Positions 47,011 through 57,094 of a stretch of DNA of 64,000 nucleotides are shown here, in pieces. The DNA is from Pleomorphomonas sp. PLEO (lineage in GTDB: Bacteria > Pseudomonadota > Alphaproteobacteria > Rhizobiales > Pleomorphomonadaceae). Position 1 is the stretch's first letter, and each line of letters starts with the position of its first letter. Location of the stretch: positions 62,001 to 126,000 of the forward strand of contig NZ_CP166625.1 in NCBI RefSeq assembly GCF_041320595.1, read 5' to 3'. Under the pieces are notes generated by a model that was not told the DNA's origin, did no database searches, and saw only the letters and a list, made by a program, of their open reading frames with translations. A program made the translations under genes and the position numbers.

Positions 47011-47404
47011 AGCACGTACTGCTAAATACTTACAGATAAATTCCATCAATGGTTGACGAGATGGAACCAATATCAGTTCACGAGTCCGCCTTATCGCCAC
47101 CTCATCGACGGTTGAAACGGAAACAGCGATTCATTTCAAGACTCTATTACCAGAGGCAGCGAAGGCGCCGCCAGTTTTGTCTAAGCAACTTCATTTCAAA
47201 CGACTTTTCCTTGGCAGCGTTTGATTCAGCATTTGACAATGAAGACTCATAAAATCCGGTATCCCAGACTACCAACCCAGCTGAATTGCAAATCGGAGCC
47301 AGAATCCACTTCAGTTTTCGGTAACCAATCCATGCGTGTATTGCGTCGCCAGAGGTCTCCGGACAGCTGTAGCGCCAACCGCCATAGATTGAAGTGAGTC
47401 GAAG
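47011..47404. other. Low-GC intergenic stretch before the chemotaxis operon, no convincing gene
   Basis: This region is visibly less GC-rich than the rest (about 42-48% in individual 60-base lines). Short open frames exist on both strands; a minus-strand one covering 47147-47473 has a Trp-rich stretch (EWWHLRLTSIYGGWRYS) but overlaps the STAS gene and has no recognised family. A possible weak promoter for the che operon is TTGACA (47233-47238) with CGGTAT 18 bases on. Confidence 0.4.
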
Positions 47405-47728
47405 GTGCCACCATTCGAACAAAGCAAGATTTCTTACGATCTGGCCGCTGTCCTCGACGCGTCCAGTATCCATGAACTCTATGCGCGGATCGAACCTCTC
47501 GTTTCAGAGACCACACTTCTGACGCTGAATGCCGCGGCCGTCGAACGCCTCGGCACACAAGCCGTCCAGCTATTTGTTGCAACCGCCCGCGCGCTCGAAA
47601 TGAACGGTGGCCGGCTCGCGATCGTGAATACCACGCCAACCTTTCGCGAAGCCTATGCCGACCTCGGCCTTACCGCTGAACTCGGCGCCCGGAGCCCCCT
47701 AAATGCCGAGAAAGATACTCACGGTTGA
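47405..47728 (+). CDS. STAS-domain protein of the chemotaxis operon
   Basis: A 107-residue STAS/anti-sigma-antagonist-like domain, mostly residues 10-100, with ISYDLAAVLDASSIHELYAR, TLNAAAVERLGTQAVQLFVA and GGRLAIVNTTPTFREAYADL. The serine usually phosphorylated in antagonists (DSSG) is not seen; a LNAAAVERLGT segment replaces it. Small STAS proteins precede cheY in several alphaproteobacterial che operons. Start is GTG 47405, and it overlaps cheY by 26 bases. Confidence 0.8.
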   Translation: MPPFEQSKISYDLAAVLDASSIHELYARIEPLVSETTLLTLNAAAVERLGTQAVQLFVATARALEMNGGRLAIVNTTPTFREAYADLGLTAELGARSPLNAEKDTHG

Positions 47729-48071
47729 CGATTCCAGGACCATGCGTGACATGGTCTCCTACACGTTGAAAGGGGCCGGCTTCGAAGTCTTGGAAGCTGA
47801 AGATGGGCTGAAGGCGCTTGGCGTCCTCGCCACCACCCGCGTCGACCTGATCATCACCGACATCAACATGCCCAACATGGACGGCGTAACGCTGGTGAAG
47901 CGCGTACGCGCCGGAGGAGCACATGCGTCGACGCCCATTCTGATCCTCACGACCGAATCAGGTGATGAAAGGAAAGCCAGTGGCAAAGCGGCCGGCGCCA
48001 CGGGCTGGATCGTCAAGCCCTTCGCACCGGAGAAATTACTCTCCGTCGTCAACAAGGTCTGCCCTGCCTGA
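47703..48071 (+). CDS. cheY: Chemotaxis response regulator CheY
   Basis: A single-domain receiver of 122 residues. The acidic pocket is VDD (Asp9, Asp10), the phosphorylation site Asp53 in IITDINMPNMDG, the switch Thr in ILTTES and Lys105 in VKPF. No output domain. It is expected to bind the flagellar motor or act as a phosphate sink. ATG 47703 overlaps the STAS gene and lies 18 bases before cheA. Confidence 0.96.
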   Translation: MPRKILTVDDSRTMRDMVSYTLKGAGFEVLEAEDGLKALGVLATTRVDLIITDINMPNMDGVTLVKRVRAGGAHASTPILILTTESGDERKASGKAAGATGWIVKPFAPEKLLSVVNKVCPA

Positions 48072-48089
48072 CCATAACGGACAGCCGCC

Positions 48090-50156
48090 ATGTCAACTCC
48101 GACCTTCGGCTCTGACGAACTCGCCCAATTTCGCAGAACATTCTTCGAGGAATGCACGGAACTGCTCGCGGACCTCGAGGAGCGTCTCGGAGCCCTCGTT
48201 GCATTTTCCAGTGATGTCGAGAGCCTCAACGCCATCTTCCGTGCCGTCCACTCGGTGAAAGCCGGGGCTGGGGCCTTCGGCTACACCGTGCTTGTCGGCT
48301 TCGCTCATCGCTTCGAGGCGCTGCTCGACCGACTGCGCGACGGTAAGGCTGAGCTTGATGAGCGCACACTCGTCTCACTTGTCGCCGCCGCCGACGTATT
48401 TTCGGCCCTCATCGACCTCGCACGTCAGGGGGAGATGCCAGCCGACGACTTCGGCGCCGATGTCGCCGAGGAGCTCAGCGCCCTGCTCGATGGCGAAACG
48501 CCAATCCATTCGGCCGCCAAAGCAGTTGAAAGCACCGCGGAAGAGGCGCCACCGGCGGCGGAAAAGACCTACAAGATTGTTTTCCGCCCCAACGCCGAGC
48601 TGTTCCGCCACGCCAACGAGCCGCTCTACTTGATCCGGGAACTCAAGACACTCGGCACGCTCACGGTCGACTGCGACCTTACACGGCTCCCCTCCTTCGA
48701 GGCTTTCAACGTCGATGACGCCTACCTAGGCTGGACAATGACGCTTCATGCCGACTGCTCGCCAGCGGCTATCGCTGAGGTATTCGAATTCGTCGATGAC
48801 GAATGCGAGCTAACCATCGAGGAAGCTCCCACCGTCTCGATCAAGCCCGACGAGAGCGCCCCCATCGTCGCGGCACCTGCGACACCGATACCAGCCGTCG
48901 CGCCGTCCCCCATCGGCAACAAGCCAGAGAGTAAAACCGGCTCGATCTCTTCGATCCGGGTTGATCTTTTCCGCGTCGATCGCCTGGTCAACATGGTTGG
49001 CGAACTGGTCATCGCCCAGGCCATGCTGGCCCAACAGTTCACGGAAAGCCGAGACAACGACGACCCCGCGGCTCATCAGGGCTTCGAGCACCTCGCGGGT
49101 CTGACGCGCGAGCTGCAGGAGTGCGTGATGGCCATCCGCATGCAGCCGGTCAAATCGGTGTTCTCGCGCATGCCGCGTCTCGTCCGTGACGTAGGACACA
49201 AGACAGGCAAGGACGTTCGGCTCGAGATGGCCGGCGAGCAAACCGAAGTCGACAAGACGGTGATCGAGGAACTGGCCGATCCGCTCACCCATATGATCCG
49301 TAACGCAGTCGACCACGGAATAGAGGACGCGGCGACGCGTCTTGCGGCCGGCAAACCCGCTGAGGGCGTCATTCGCCTGTCGGCCCAGCATGCCGGCTCC
49401 AACATCCTTATCCATGTTGAAGACGACGGGGCCGGTTTTGACCGTGACCGCCTCCTCGCCAAGGCCATCGAGAAGGGGATCGTACCGGCTGGCCTTAAGC
49501 TCTCCGGGGAGGAAATCGACGAACTGATCTTCGCACCGGGCTTCTCGACGGCCGCCGCCGTAACCGACGTGTCGGGCCGTGGCGTCGGCATGGATGTTGT
49601 TCGGCGCAACGTGCTGGCACTCGGTGGTCGCGTACAAGTCACATCGACGCCAGGCAAAGGCACGCGGTTCACGCTGGTGATCCCGCTGACGCTCGCCGTC
49701 CTCGACGGCATGGTGGTGGCGGTCGGCTGGGAAAAATACATCCTGCCGCTCACCTCGATCATCGAGTCCTTCCGCCCAGGGCGCGGCCAGATCCGCTTCA
49801 TTCCCGGCGGCGGAGAGGTCGTGTCCATTCGAGGTGAATTCGTCCGCCTGATCCATCTCGCCCGTGTGTTCGGTGTCACGGAGGCCATCGCCGATCCGTG
49901 CCAGGGCCTCGTCGTGCTGATCGAACTTGCCAACGGCAGCAAGCTCGGCATCGTCGTTGACGAACTGCTTGGCCAGCAGCAGGTGGTGATCAAGTCGCTA
50001 CAGGACAATTACGATCCGGTTCCGGGCATTTCCGGCGCCACCATTCTCGGCAATGGCCGCGTCGCGCTCATTGTCGACATCGAAGAACTCACACGCCTAC
50101 ACGACCGGAATGCCCGCACCGCCGACACGGCGCGGCCGATCGCTGCAAGCGCCTGA
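48090..50156 (+). CDS. cheA: Chemotaxis histidine kinase CheA
   Basis: A 688-residue kinase. Hpt domain (1-130) with the phospho-accepting His54 in AVHSVKAGAGAFGY; a second domain (about 155-245, YKIVFRPNAELFRHANEPLY) of the regulator-binding type found in alphaproteobacterial CheA; dimerisation domain (SIRVDLFRVDRLVNMVGELV); ATPase with N box HMIRNAVDHGIE, G1 VEDDGAGFD, F box APGFSTAAAVTDVSGRGVGMD and G2 GKGTRF; and a CheW-like domain to the end. All elements for kinase activity are present. Confidence 0.97.
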   Translation: MSTPTFGSDELAQFRRTFFEECTELLADLEERLGALVAFSSDVESLNAIFRAVHSVKAGAGAFGYTVLVGFAHRFEALLDRLRDGKAELDERTLVSLVAAADVFSALIDLARQGEMPADDFGADVAEELSALLDGETPIHSAAKAVESTAEEAPPAAEKTYKIVFRPNAELFRHANEPLYLIRELKTLGTLTVDCDLTRLPSFEAFNVDDAYLGWTMTLHADCSPAAIAEVFEFVDDECELTIEEAPTVSIKPDESAPIVAAPATPIPAVAPSPIGNKPESKTGSISSIRVDLFRVDRLVNMVGELVIAQAMLAQQFTESRDNDDPAAHQGFEHLAGLTRELQECVMAIRMQPVKSVFSRMPRLVRDVGHKTGKDVRLEMAGEQTEVDKTVIEELADPLTHMIRNAVDHGIEDAATRLAAGKPAEGVIRLSAQHAGSNILIHVEDDGAGFDRDRLLAKAIEKGIVPAGLKLSGEEIDELIFAPGFSTAAAVTDVSGRGVGMDVVRRNVLALGGRVQVTSTPGKGTRFTLVIPLTLAVLDGMVVAVGWEKYILPLTSIIESFRPGRGQIRFIPGGGEVVSIRGEFVRLIHLARVFGVTEAIADPCQGLVVLIELANGSKLGIVVDELLGQQQVVIKSLQDNYDPVPGISGATILGNGRVALIVDIEELTRLHDRNARTADTARPIAASA

Positions 50157-50174
50157 CCTGACGGAGCTCACTCC

Positions 50175-50675
50175 ATGGCAGAACCGCAAGACCTTTCCAG
50201 CACCGGCCTCGACGCCACCACCGCGCAGACTCGGCAGTTCGTTTCCTTCCGCGTCGGTGACGACGAATTCGCAATCGACATCATGGCGGTCCGCGAGATC
50301 AAGGGCTGGACCGAGACGACCGTCCTGCCGAATCAGCAGGACTACATGCTCGGCGTGCTTAACCTCCGCGGCACCATCGTCCCGATTTTCGACCTGCGTT
50401 GCCGCTTCCGCCTCGGCCTCACCACGACGACAAGCAGCCACGTCGTGATCATCGTTGCGATCGGCGGCCGCCTTCTCGGCCTTCTGGTCGACGCCGTCTC
50501 CGACATTCTGACCATCAACGTCGCCGATATCCGACCGGTGCCCGACGTCGATCAGCCGATCGACAATGCCTTCCTCGCCGGAATCATCCCTGTTGGCGAC
50601 AGCATGGTCGTCCTCCTCAGCCTCGAAAACCTCTTTGCCAATCATGGCCCGGCGAACGACGCCGTCGCCGCCTGA
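50175..50675 (+). CDS. cheW: Chemotaxis coupling protein CheW
   Basis: A 166-residue SH3-like coupler joining CheA to receptors. Key segments: FVSFRVGDDEFAIDIMAVRE, LPNQQDYMLGVLNLRGTIVP, LVDAVSDIL and PVGDSMVVLLSLENLF. It has 18 bases after cheA and 24 before the receptor gene. Confidence 0.96.
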   Translation: MAEPQDLSSTGLDATTAQTRQFVSFRVGDDEFAIDIMAVREIKGWTETTVLPNQQDYMLGVLNLRGTIVPIFDLRCRFRLGLTTTTSSHVVIIVAIGGRLLGLLVDAVSDILTINVADIRPVPDVDQPIDNAFLAGIIPVGDSMVVLLSLENLFANHGPANDAVAA

Positions 50676-50699
50676 GCGGCCCCTCCAGGAACTGACATC

Positions 50700-53666
50700 A
50701 TGTCACTCACCTCGCTGAAACTTCGTACCAAGATCGGCCTGATCGTCGCGCTCATGAGCCTGCCGATCGTCATCCTCGGCTGGCTCTACGTCAGCAAGAG
50801 CGAGGAGGGCGTGGCCACGGCTCACAAGGAGGCCGGCGGCGTCGCCTATTCGGTCGCCGTTTGGGAAACCATCCGCGGCCTCGCCGTCTCCGCCCTCGAC
50901 GATACGGCGACGCCGGCCACCGTACTTCCCACCATTCCCGACCTCGCCGGCCTCGGCCGCGAACACGATGCCGACTTCGGCACGACCCAAGCGGCGAAAG
51001 CTTTCAGCGATGTTCTGACAAGTTACGATTGGCCGCGCAGTCACGTGCCGTTCGACGCACGGTTGACCCAGTCGGTCAACGCCGGGCTCGGACTGATGGC
51101 CGCCATTTCCGATGGCGCCGGCATCGCCGTCGACACCGAGGTAGACCACAATTATCTCGGCCAGGCGCTGATGAGCCGCATTCCGCGCGTTCTTTGGTAT
51201 CGCGTCGCAATCACCGGCAAGATCCGTGAAATGTCACGGGCGGCCTCCGTATCGGTAGCGGATCTGGGATTGCTGAAGTCGCAGATCGCCTTGTTCCAGG
51301 AAGCATCGGGCGGAGCCCTTGATGTGCTCCAGGTCGCGAAGGCGCACAGCACCGATGGTCGTATCGATGCTCTCAGTGCCCAGATTTCCGCTTTTGCCGA
51401 CGCCGTTCCTCGTTTGGTGGGAGAAGCGGAGGCCGTTACCACCGCCTTCGAGACGGCTGCCTCGCCACAAAGCGTGGACATCACCCGCTTTATGGAGGCA
51501 ACCAAGGCACAGTCGCAGGCGAGCCAGGCTCTCTGGCACGGTGGCGCCGACACTCTTGTCACCATGCTCGCAGATCACGCGTCTGGCTTGCGCAGTGCGC
51601 TGTTCACAACGCTTGGCGTCGTACTCCTGGCCATGGCCATCGCGCTCGCCGCCAGCATCTTCTTCTCCCTGCAGATCACGCGCGGCGTGGGCCGAATGAT
51701 CAACTACATGCGGCGGATCACCGAGGGCGATTATGAGTTCGAGGTCGACGGCACCGACAGGCAGGATGAAATAGGCACCATCGCCGGTGCTGTTTCCATC
51801 TTCCAGAAAAACGGCAAACAGATTGCCGAGCTAACCGCCAACTACAAGGGACAGGCTGACGCTATCCGTTTGTCGCAGTCGGTACTGGAACTGGCGCTCG
51901 ATGGGACCGTAACCGACGCCAACGACATCTTCTGCAAGATCTTCGGCTATACGATCGACGAAATACGCGGCAAGCCAGCCGCGATGTTTGCCGACGCCGC
52001 TTCGCGTGAAAGTGCCGAATACAAACTGATGTGGGATGGGTTGCAGCGTGGAGAGCACGTGGCAGGCCAATACAAACGCATTGGCAAGGGCGGCCGTGAG
52101 GTATGGCTCGAAGTATCGTTCAATCCCATCATCGGCCTTGACGGCAAGCCGTTCAAGATCGTGCAGATTGCCACCGATATTACAGCCCGGCGCCTGCAGT
52201 CCGCCGACTTCGAAGGACAGATCTCGGCCATCTCCAAGGCGCAGGCCGTGATCGAATTTTCCCTTGACGGCAAGGTGGTCGACGCCAACGAGAACTTCCT
52301 CAACACGCTCGGCTACACGCTGGCCGAGATCAAAGGCCAGCATCATTCGATCTTCGTGGATCCGACCTATCGCGCATCGGTCGACTATCGCATGTTCTGG
52401 GAGAAGCTCGGCCGTGGCGAGTATGACGCCAATCAGTACAAGCGCATCGGCAAGGGCGGCCGGGAGGTCTGGATCCAGGCTTCCTACAACCCAATTCTCG
52501 ACATGAACGGCAAGCCCTTCAAGGTGGTGAAATACGCCACCGACATTACCGAGCAGGTGCGGTCCGCCGACGCCCTCCAGGCAGCCGTGCGCGAATCCAA
52601 GGAAGTGATCGAGGCGGCGCGCGGCAACGACCTCACCCGTCGTGTGCCCCTCGAAGGCAAGACTGGTGAAATTGCCAACCTCTGCGAGGGCATCAACACG
52701 CTGCTCGACACCATGTCGACCGTCGTCGCCGATATGATGGAGGCCGCGACCACCATTTCCAACGCCGTCGCCGAGATATCGTCGGGGACCACCGACCTCT
52801 CGCAGCGGACCGAGCAGCAGGCCTCGAACCTTGAGGAAACCGCTGCTTCGATGGAAGAAATGGCAGCGACGGTCAAGCAAAACGCCGACAATGCCCAGCA
52901 GGCCAATCAGCTCGCAGCTTCGGCTCGCAGTACGGCGACCGACGGTGGCGAGGTGGTCGGCAAGGCGGTCGGCGCCATGAGCCGCATCGAGACCTCTTCG
53001 CAGAAGATTTCCGACATCATTTCGGTGATCGACGAAATCGCCTTCCAGACCAATCTGCTGGCCCTCAACGCGGCTGTCGAAGCGGCGCGGGCCGGAGACG
53101 CCGGCAAGGGGTTTGCCGTGGTTGCTTCTGAAGTACGCTCCCTCGCTCAGCGTTCGTCGGGTGCAGCCAAGGATATCAAGGCGCTGATCGTCGAGAGCGG
53201 CGCCCAGGTCAAGGACGGCGTCAAGCTGGTCAACGATGCCGGCACGGCGCTGACCGATATTGTCGGCTCGATCAAGAAGGTGGCCGACATCGTCTCCGAT
53301 ATCGCCGCGGCCAGCCGCGAACAGTCGGCCGGCGTCGAGGAGATCAACAAGGCCGTCACCCAGATGGACGAGATGACCCAGCAGAACTCGGCGCTGGTCG
53401 AGGAAAACGCTTCGGCGACGCGCATGCTGCAGGAGCAGGCCGAGGCGATGCATGGTCGCATGTCGGCCTTCCGGCTCGACGATACTGCCCAGCCCGTCCG
53501 GGCGGCCGTAGCCGGTGACCGGCGCGACACCCGCCCCGCTGGCAAGACAGCGCCTCGCCCGGCTCAGCCCAAGAAGGTGGCAGCGGCTGGTGGCCGTAAC
53601 GCCCAGCGTCTGCAGTCCGACCTGCACGCCGCTTTCGAAAGCGACGCCGACTGGAAGGAATTCTGA
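50700..53666 (+). CDS. Methyl-accepting chemotaxis protein with two PAS domains
   Basis: A 988-residue receptor. One span near residues 10-33, a roughly 265-residue periplasmic sensor of no recognised family, a second span at about 300-328, HAMP, two tandem PAS domains (about 386-491 and 505-613) that closely resemble each other (each has [13 protein letters not shown] and ends in ATDIT), a second HAMP-like segment, and the signalling hairpin with tip [20 protein letters not shown] (about 776). The PAS pair suggests internal redox or ligand sensing besides the periplasmic input. The protein ends DADWKEF; the last five residues fit the xWxxF tether bound by CheR. Confidence 0.93.
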   Translation: MSLTSLKLRTKIGLIVALMSLPIVILGWLYVSKSEEGVATAHKEAGGVAYSVAVWETIRGLAVSALDDTATPATVLPTIPDLAGLGREHDADFGTTQAAKAFSDVLTSYDWPRSHVPFDARLTQSVNAGLGLMAAISDGAGIAVDTEVDHNYLGQALMSRIPRVLWYRVAITGKIREMSRAASVSVADLGLLKSQIALFQEASGGALDVLQVAKAHSTDGRIDALSAQISAFADAVPRLVGEAEAVTTAFETAASPQSVDITRFMEATKAQSQASQALWHGGADTLVTMLADHASGLRSALFTTLGVVLLAMAIALAASIFFSLQITRGVGRMINYMRRITEGDYEFEVDGTDRQDEIGTIAGAVSIFQKNGKQIAELTANYKGQADAIRLSQSVLELALDGTVTDANDIFCKIFGYTIDEIRGKPAAMFADAASRESAEYKLMWDGLQRGEHVAGQYKRIGKGGREVWLEVSFNPIIGLDGKPFKIVQIATDITARRLQSADFEGQISAISKAQAVIEFSLDGKVVDANENFLNTLGYTLAEIKGQHHSIFVDPTYRASVDYRMFWEKLGRGEYDANQYKRIGKGGREVWIQASYNPILDMNGKPFKVVKYATDITEQVRSADALQAAVRESKEVIEAARGNDLTRRVPLEGKTGEIANLCEGINTLLDTMSTVVADMMEAATTISNAVAEISSGTTDLSQRTEQQASNLEETAASMEEMAATVKQNADNAQQANQLAASARSTATDGGEVVGKAVGAMSRIETSSQKISDIISVIDEIAFQTNLLALNAAVEAARAGDAGKGFAVVASEVRSLAQRSSGAAKDIKALIVESGAQVKDGVKLVNDAGTALTDIVGSIKKVADIVSDIAAASREQSAGVEEINKAVTQMDEMTQQNSALVEENASATRMLQEQAEAMHGRMSAFRLDDTAQPVRAAVAGDRRDTRPAGKTAPRPAQPKKVAAAGGRNAQRLQSDLHAAFESDADWKEF

Positions 53667-53671
53667 GCGCG

Positions 53672-54577
53672 ATGAAAAAAACGAGCCGCGGCGATCTCGC
53701 CGCGGCCCAGTCTCCCGGAGTAGCCATGGCCGCCCTCAGCACCACCCCGGAGCATCGCGAATTTCCCTTCACCCTGAAGGAATACCGTCGGCTTGCCGCT
53801 TTCATCCACGGCCGTACGGGAATCACTCTGCCCGACCATAAGATCAATATGGTCTATTCGCGGCTGACGCGGCGTCTGAGGGAACTCGGCTTCTCGGCCT
53901 TTTCCGAATACTGCGACTACTATTCGAGCCCCGAGGGCGAAGACGAGATCGAATATCTCATCAACGCGCTTACCACCAATCTCACCCGGTTCTTTCGGGA
54001 GAAGCACCACTTCGATCACCTCGCCGAAAACCTGTTGTCGGATCTCTCCACCGATGGCGTCAACGGCCGGACGCGTCTGCGCATCTGGTCAGCCGGCTGC
54101 TCGACAGGTGAAGAGCCCTATTCGATCGCCATGACCTATCTTGAGACGGCGTCGGCACGCGTACACTGCGACACCAGGATCCTGGCGACCGACATAGATA
54201 GCGCGGTGGTAGCGCGCGGCGGCGCCGGTCGCTATGCGGCGCAGTCGGTGGCAGAGCTTGGTAAGGGCAGGCGCTACCGACATTTTACCGCAACCAGCGG
54301 CAGCGAATGGCAGGTCCGGCCGGAGCTCAGACGAATCATCGCCTTCAAGCAGCTCAATCTTCTGGATTCATGGCCGATGAAGGGGCCATTCGACGCCATC
54401 TTCTGCCGCAACGTCATGATCTATTTCGACAATCCGACCAAGGCCCGATTGGTGCAGCGCTTCGCCGATCTCTTGGCACCCGGCGGTTGGCTCTATATCG
54501 GCCATTCCGAGACCATTCTCGACCAGAAGACGGTTTTCCGCCTGCGCGGGCCGACCATCTACCAAAAGGGGACCTGA
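53672..54577 (+). CDS. cheR: Chemotaxis protein methyltransferase CheR
   Basis: Methylates receptor glutamates with SAM. The 301-residue enzyme has an N-terminal helical domain (YRRLAAFIHGRTGITLPDHK, ALTTNLTRFFREKHHFDHL) and the SAM-binding domain IWSAGCSTGEEPYSIAM, ILATDIDSAVV, FDAIFCRNVMIYFD and LAPGGWLYIGHSE. Start ATG 53672 follows the receptor stop by 5 bases; the first 25 residues are not conserved, so an internal start (for example at MAALSTT) is possible. Confidence 0.95.
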   Translation: MKKTSRGDLAAAQSPGVAMAALSTTPEHREFPFTLKEYRRLAAFIHGRTGITLPDHKINMVYSRLTRRLRELGFSAFSEYCDYYSSPEGEDEIEYLINALTTNLTRFFREKHHFDHLAENLLSDLSTDGVNGRTRLRIWSAGCSTGEEPYSIAMTYLETASARVHCDTRILATDIDSAVVARGGAGRYAAQSVAELGKGRRYRHFTATSGSEWQVRPELRRIIAFKQLNLLDSWPMKGPFDAIFCRNVMIYFDNPTKARLVQRFADLLAPGGWLYIGHSETILDQKTVFRLRGPTIYQKGT

Positions 54578-54579
54578 GC

Positions 54580-55224
54580 ATGCGCGGTGCCGGCCAGACG
54601 AAACCGACAGAGCTTCCCGAAAGCGACGCCGGCCCGTGCCGGCAGACTGCCGGGCATGCCTACAATTTGCGGCGCGGCACGCAAGCCGTGCGCGTGCTTC
54701 CTGGCGAGGCCTATGTAACGGGGCACACCGACGAAATGATCGTCACCGTGTTGGGCTCCTGTGTCGCCGCCTGCGTTCGCAACCCGGCGACGGGATTCGG
54801 CGGGCTCAACCATTTCATGCTGCCCGAAAGCGACTCCGGAATATGGAACGGCGCCAGTGCCGCGTTGCGCTACGGCAATTACGCCATGGAAGTGCTGATC
54901 AACGAAGTGCTGAAGTCCGGCTGCCGGCGCCGCGACCTTGAGATCAAGCTGTTCGGCGGCGCCGATCTTACGGACGGAACGACCTTGATCGGGTCATCCA
55001 ACGTTTCGTTCGTGCTCGACTACCTCAAGGCGGAAAATCTAGCCATCGCCTCGGCCGATCTCGGCGGTGGCTATGGTCGCCGCATTCACTACACCCCCTC
55101 GACCGGCGTGGTGCACAGGCTCCTGCTGGGCACTTCGGTTCACCCCGCCTTCGTCGAGGAGGAACATTCTTTCAAGGACCGGCTCGCCAAGACGAAAGTC
55201 GAGGGCGAGGTCGATCTCTTCTGA
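54580..55224 (+). CDS. cheD: Chemoreceptor glutamine deamidase CheD
   Basis: A 214-residue cysteine-dependent deamidase that converts receptor Gln to Glu. Landmarks are the catalytic-region TVLGSCVAACVRNP (Cys in LGSC), GLNHFMLPE with the catalytic His, RYGNYAMEVLINEVLKSG and KLFGGADL. The N-terminal 45 residues are variable. ATG 54580 lies 2 bases after the cheR stop, with AAGGGG upstream. Confidence 0.95.
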   Translation: MRGAGQTKPTELPESDAGPCRQTAGHAYNLRRGTQAVRVLPGEAYVTGHTDEMIVTVLGSCVAACVRNPATGFGGLNHFMLPESDSGIWNGASAALRYGNYAMEVLINEVLKSGCRRRDLEIKLFGGADLTDGTTLIGSSNVSFVLDYLKAENLAIASADLGGGYGRRIHYTPSTGVVHRLLLGTSVHPAFVEEEHSFKDRLAKTKVEGEVDLF

Positions 55225-55233
55225 GGGACGACC

Positions 55234-56307
55234 ATGTCTGGAAGGCCCATCCGCGTCCTCATCGTCGACGACAGCGCCTTGATGCGGGACATGCTGACCG
55301 GCGTTCTCGCCCATGACCCCGATATCGAGGTGGTCGGCACCGCCGCCGATCCGTTCGCCGCGCGCGAAGCGATCAAACGTCTCAATCCGGACGTGCTGAC
55401 GCTCGACGTTGAAATGCCCGGCATGAACGGCATCTCATTTCTGGAAAAGCTGATGGCGCTCCGGCCAATGCCGGTGGTGATGGTCTCGACGCTGACCCAG
55501 GCAGGCGCTTACACCACCATCCGCGCCTTGGAGATCGGGGCCGTCGACGTGGTCGGCAAGCCGGCAAGAGCCACCGATCTCGACAGAATCGCCACCGAGC
55601 TGATCGACAAGATCAAGGTCGCGGCCAGTGCCAATATCGGTGCTCGCCGCGTCGCGCCGGAAGGCAAGCCGCTCAAGATCTCCGCGCCGCCGCAACCGAT
55701 CGGCTGCTCGCGCACCGGCGCCGTGATTGGCATTGGTGCGTCAACCGGCGGCGTCGAAGCCATCCGCGCCGTGCTTACCGAGCTCCCGGCCAGCATGCCG
55801 CCCATCCTGATCGTCCAACACATGCCGGGCCAGTTTACCGGTTCGTTTGCCAGCCGGCTCGACGGTCTCTGCGCTTTGCATATAAAGGAAGCCGAAGATG
55901 GGGAGCCCCTGCGGCCCGGCACGGCTTATTTGGCTCCGGGAGGGCGTCAGTTCGAGCTCGGTCATGCCGGGCCCAGCCTGACCTGCCGCATTGGGAGCGA
56001 GGAACGGATCTCCGGCCATGCCCCATCGGTCGACGTACTGTTCCGATCGATGGCGCGCATCTGTCCGATCAACAGTCTTGGCGTCATCCTGACCGGCATG
56101 GGCCGTGACGGCGCCTCGGGCCTTCTCGATATCCGACTTGGCGGCGGCCACACGATTGGTCAGAACGAAGCAACGTCCATCGTCTACGGCATGCCACGCG
56201 CCGCCTTCGAGATTGGCGCGGTGGAGCGCCAACTGCCGCTTCAAAGCATCGCCCCTTATCTTACCTCCGCCTTTTCGCCTGAGATGGCCGAGAAGGCCCG
56301 GGCATGA
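55234..56307 (+). CDS. cheB: Chemotaxis response regulator/methylesterase CheB
   Basis: A 357-residue protein: receiver domain (1-125) with phospho-Asp58 in LTLDVEMPGMNG, linker, and methylesterase domain with catalytic Ser170 (GIGASTGG), His196 (VQHMPGQ) and Asp292 (LTGMGRDGASG). It removes receptor methyl groups when phosphorylated by CheA, closing the adaptation loop with CheR. It is the last gene of the operon, 7 bases before the convergent carbonic-anhydrase gene. Confidence 0.96.
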   Translation: MSGRPIRVLIVDDSALMRDMLTGVLAHDPDIEVVGTAADPFAAREAIKRLNPDVLTLDVEMPGMNGISFLEKLMALRPMPVVMVSTLTQAGAYTTIRALEIGAVDVVGKPARATDLDRIATELIDKIKVAASANIGARRVAPEGKPLKISAPPQPIGCSRTGAVIGIGASTGGVEAIRAVLTELPASMPPILIVQHMPGQFTGSFASRLDGLCALHIKEAEDGEPLRPGTAYLAPGGRQFELGHAGPSLTCRIGSEERISGHAPSVDVLFRSMARICPINSLGVILTGMGRDGASGLLDIRLGGGHTIGQNEATSIVYGMPRAAFEIGAVERQLPLQSIAPYLTSAFSPEMAEKARA

Positions 56308-56314
56308 CCGACGT

Positions 56315-56848
56315 TCAGTCGGCGATCTTGCGGCAGCCCGTCTTGAACCGCTTGAAGTTGGCGGCATAGTTCTCCGCCGACTGGCGCAGCTTTTCGATGG
56401 TCGCTTCATCGAGCGCCCGCACGGCCCGCGCCGGTGCGCCGACGATCAGCGATCCCTCCGGGAACACCTTGCCTTCGGTGACCAGCGCGTTGGCGCCGAC
56501 AAGACTGTTGTTGCCGATCTTGGCGCCGTTCAGAATGGTGGCGCCCATGCCGACCAACACGTTATCGCCAATCTCGCAGGAATGGACGATCGCCTGATGG
56601 CCGATGGTGCACCCCTCGCCGATGATCAGCGGAAAGCCGGGGTCGGTGTGCAGCGTCGCTCCCTCCTGAATGTTGGTGCGGGCGCCGACGACGATCGGCT
56701 CGTTGTCGCCACGGATCACCGCGCCAAACCACACGCCCACCTGCGAACCGAGCTTCACCCGGCCGATTACATGGGCATCCGGAGCGACCCAATAGTCGCC
56801 GTCATCAGGCAGTTCGGGTGCGATTCCATCGAGTTCGTAGATCGGCAT
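56315..56848 (-). CDS. Gamma-carbonic anhydrase family protein
   Basis: A 177-residue left-handed beta-helix protein. Hexapeptide repeats run through VIGRVKLGSQVGVWFGAVIR, TNIQEGATLHTD, IGEGCTIGHQAIVHSCEIGD and VGMGATILNGAKIG. Metal-ligand histidines are in LHTD, IGHQ and VHSC, so a zinc or iron site is possible. Many homologues (YrdA/PaaY-like) have no proven carbonic anhydrase activity. ATG 56848 has GGAG upstream. The gap 56849-57094 to miaB shows no gene. Confidence 0.88.
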   Translation of the reverse strand: MPIYELDGIAPELPDDGDYWVAPDAHVIGRVKLGSQVGVWFGAVIRGDNEPIVVGARTNIQEGATLHTDPGFPLIIGEGCTIGHQAIVHSCEIGDNVLVGMGATILNGAKIGNNSLVGANALVTEGKVFPEGSLIVGAPARAVRALDEATIEKLRQSAENYAANFKRFKTGCRKIAD

Positions 56849-57094
56849 GGCAGAATTCTCCAGAGCGGCAAAAGGTCGGACAGCCGTTCCTTGTAAGGCT
56901 CCGTTGCCGACGATCAAGACGGCGAGCACCATCAGCGACGGCTAATCGTTCCAGCAGTTGAAAAGGCCAGCGTGCGATCATCGCGCGAATTTGTTGGAAA
57001 ACCGCCTTTCGCCGCTCCCCAAAATGCACTAGATGCCGTTATCTTTGCCGGGACGGTCCAAGTGGGCCGGTCCCACGAGGGAAAGCGAGCGACG

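Noticed and set aside
47147-47473. Minus-strand open frame with a Trp-rich stretch in the low-GC gap
   Set aside because: Overlaps the STAS gene start, no ribosome site or recognised family. Kept only as part of the low-GC note.
51831-53627. A 598-codon minus-strand open frame opposite the chemoreceptor
   Set aside because: Antisense shadow of a GC-rich gene; the plus-strand receptor has clear domains.
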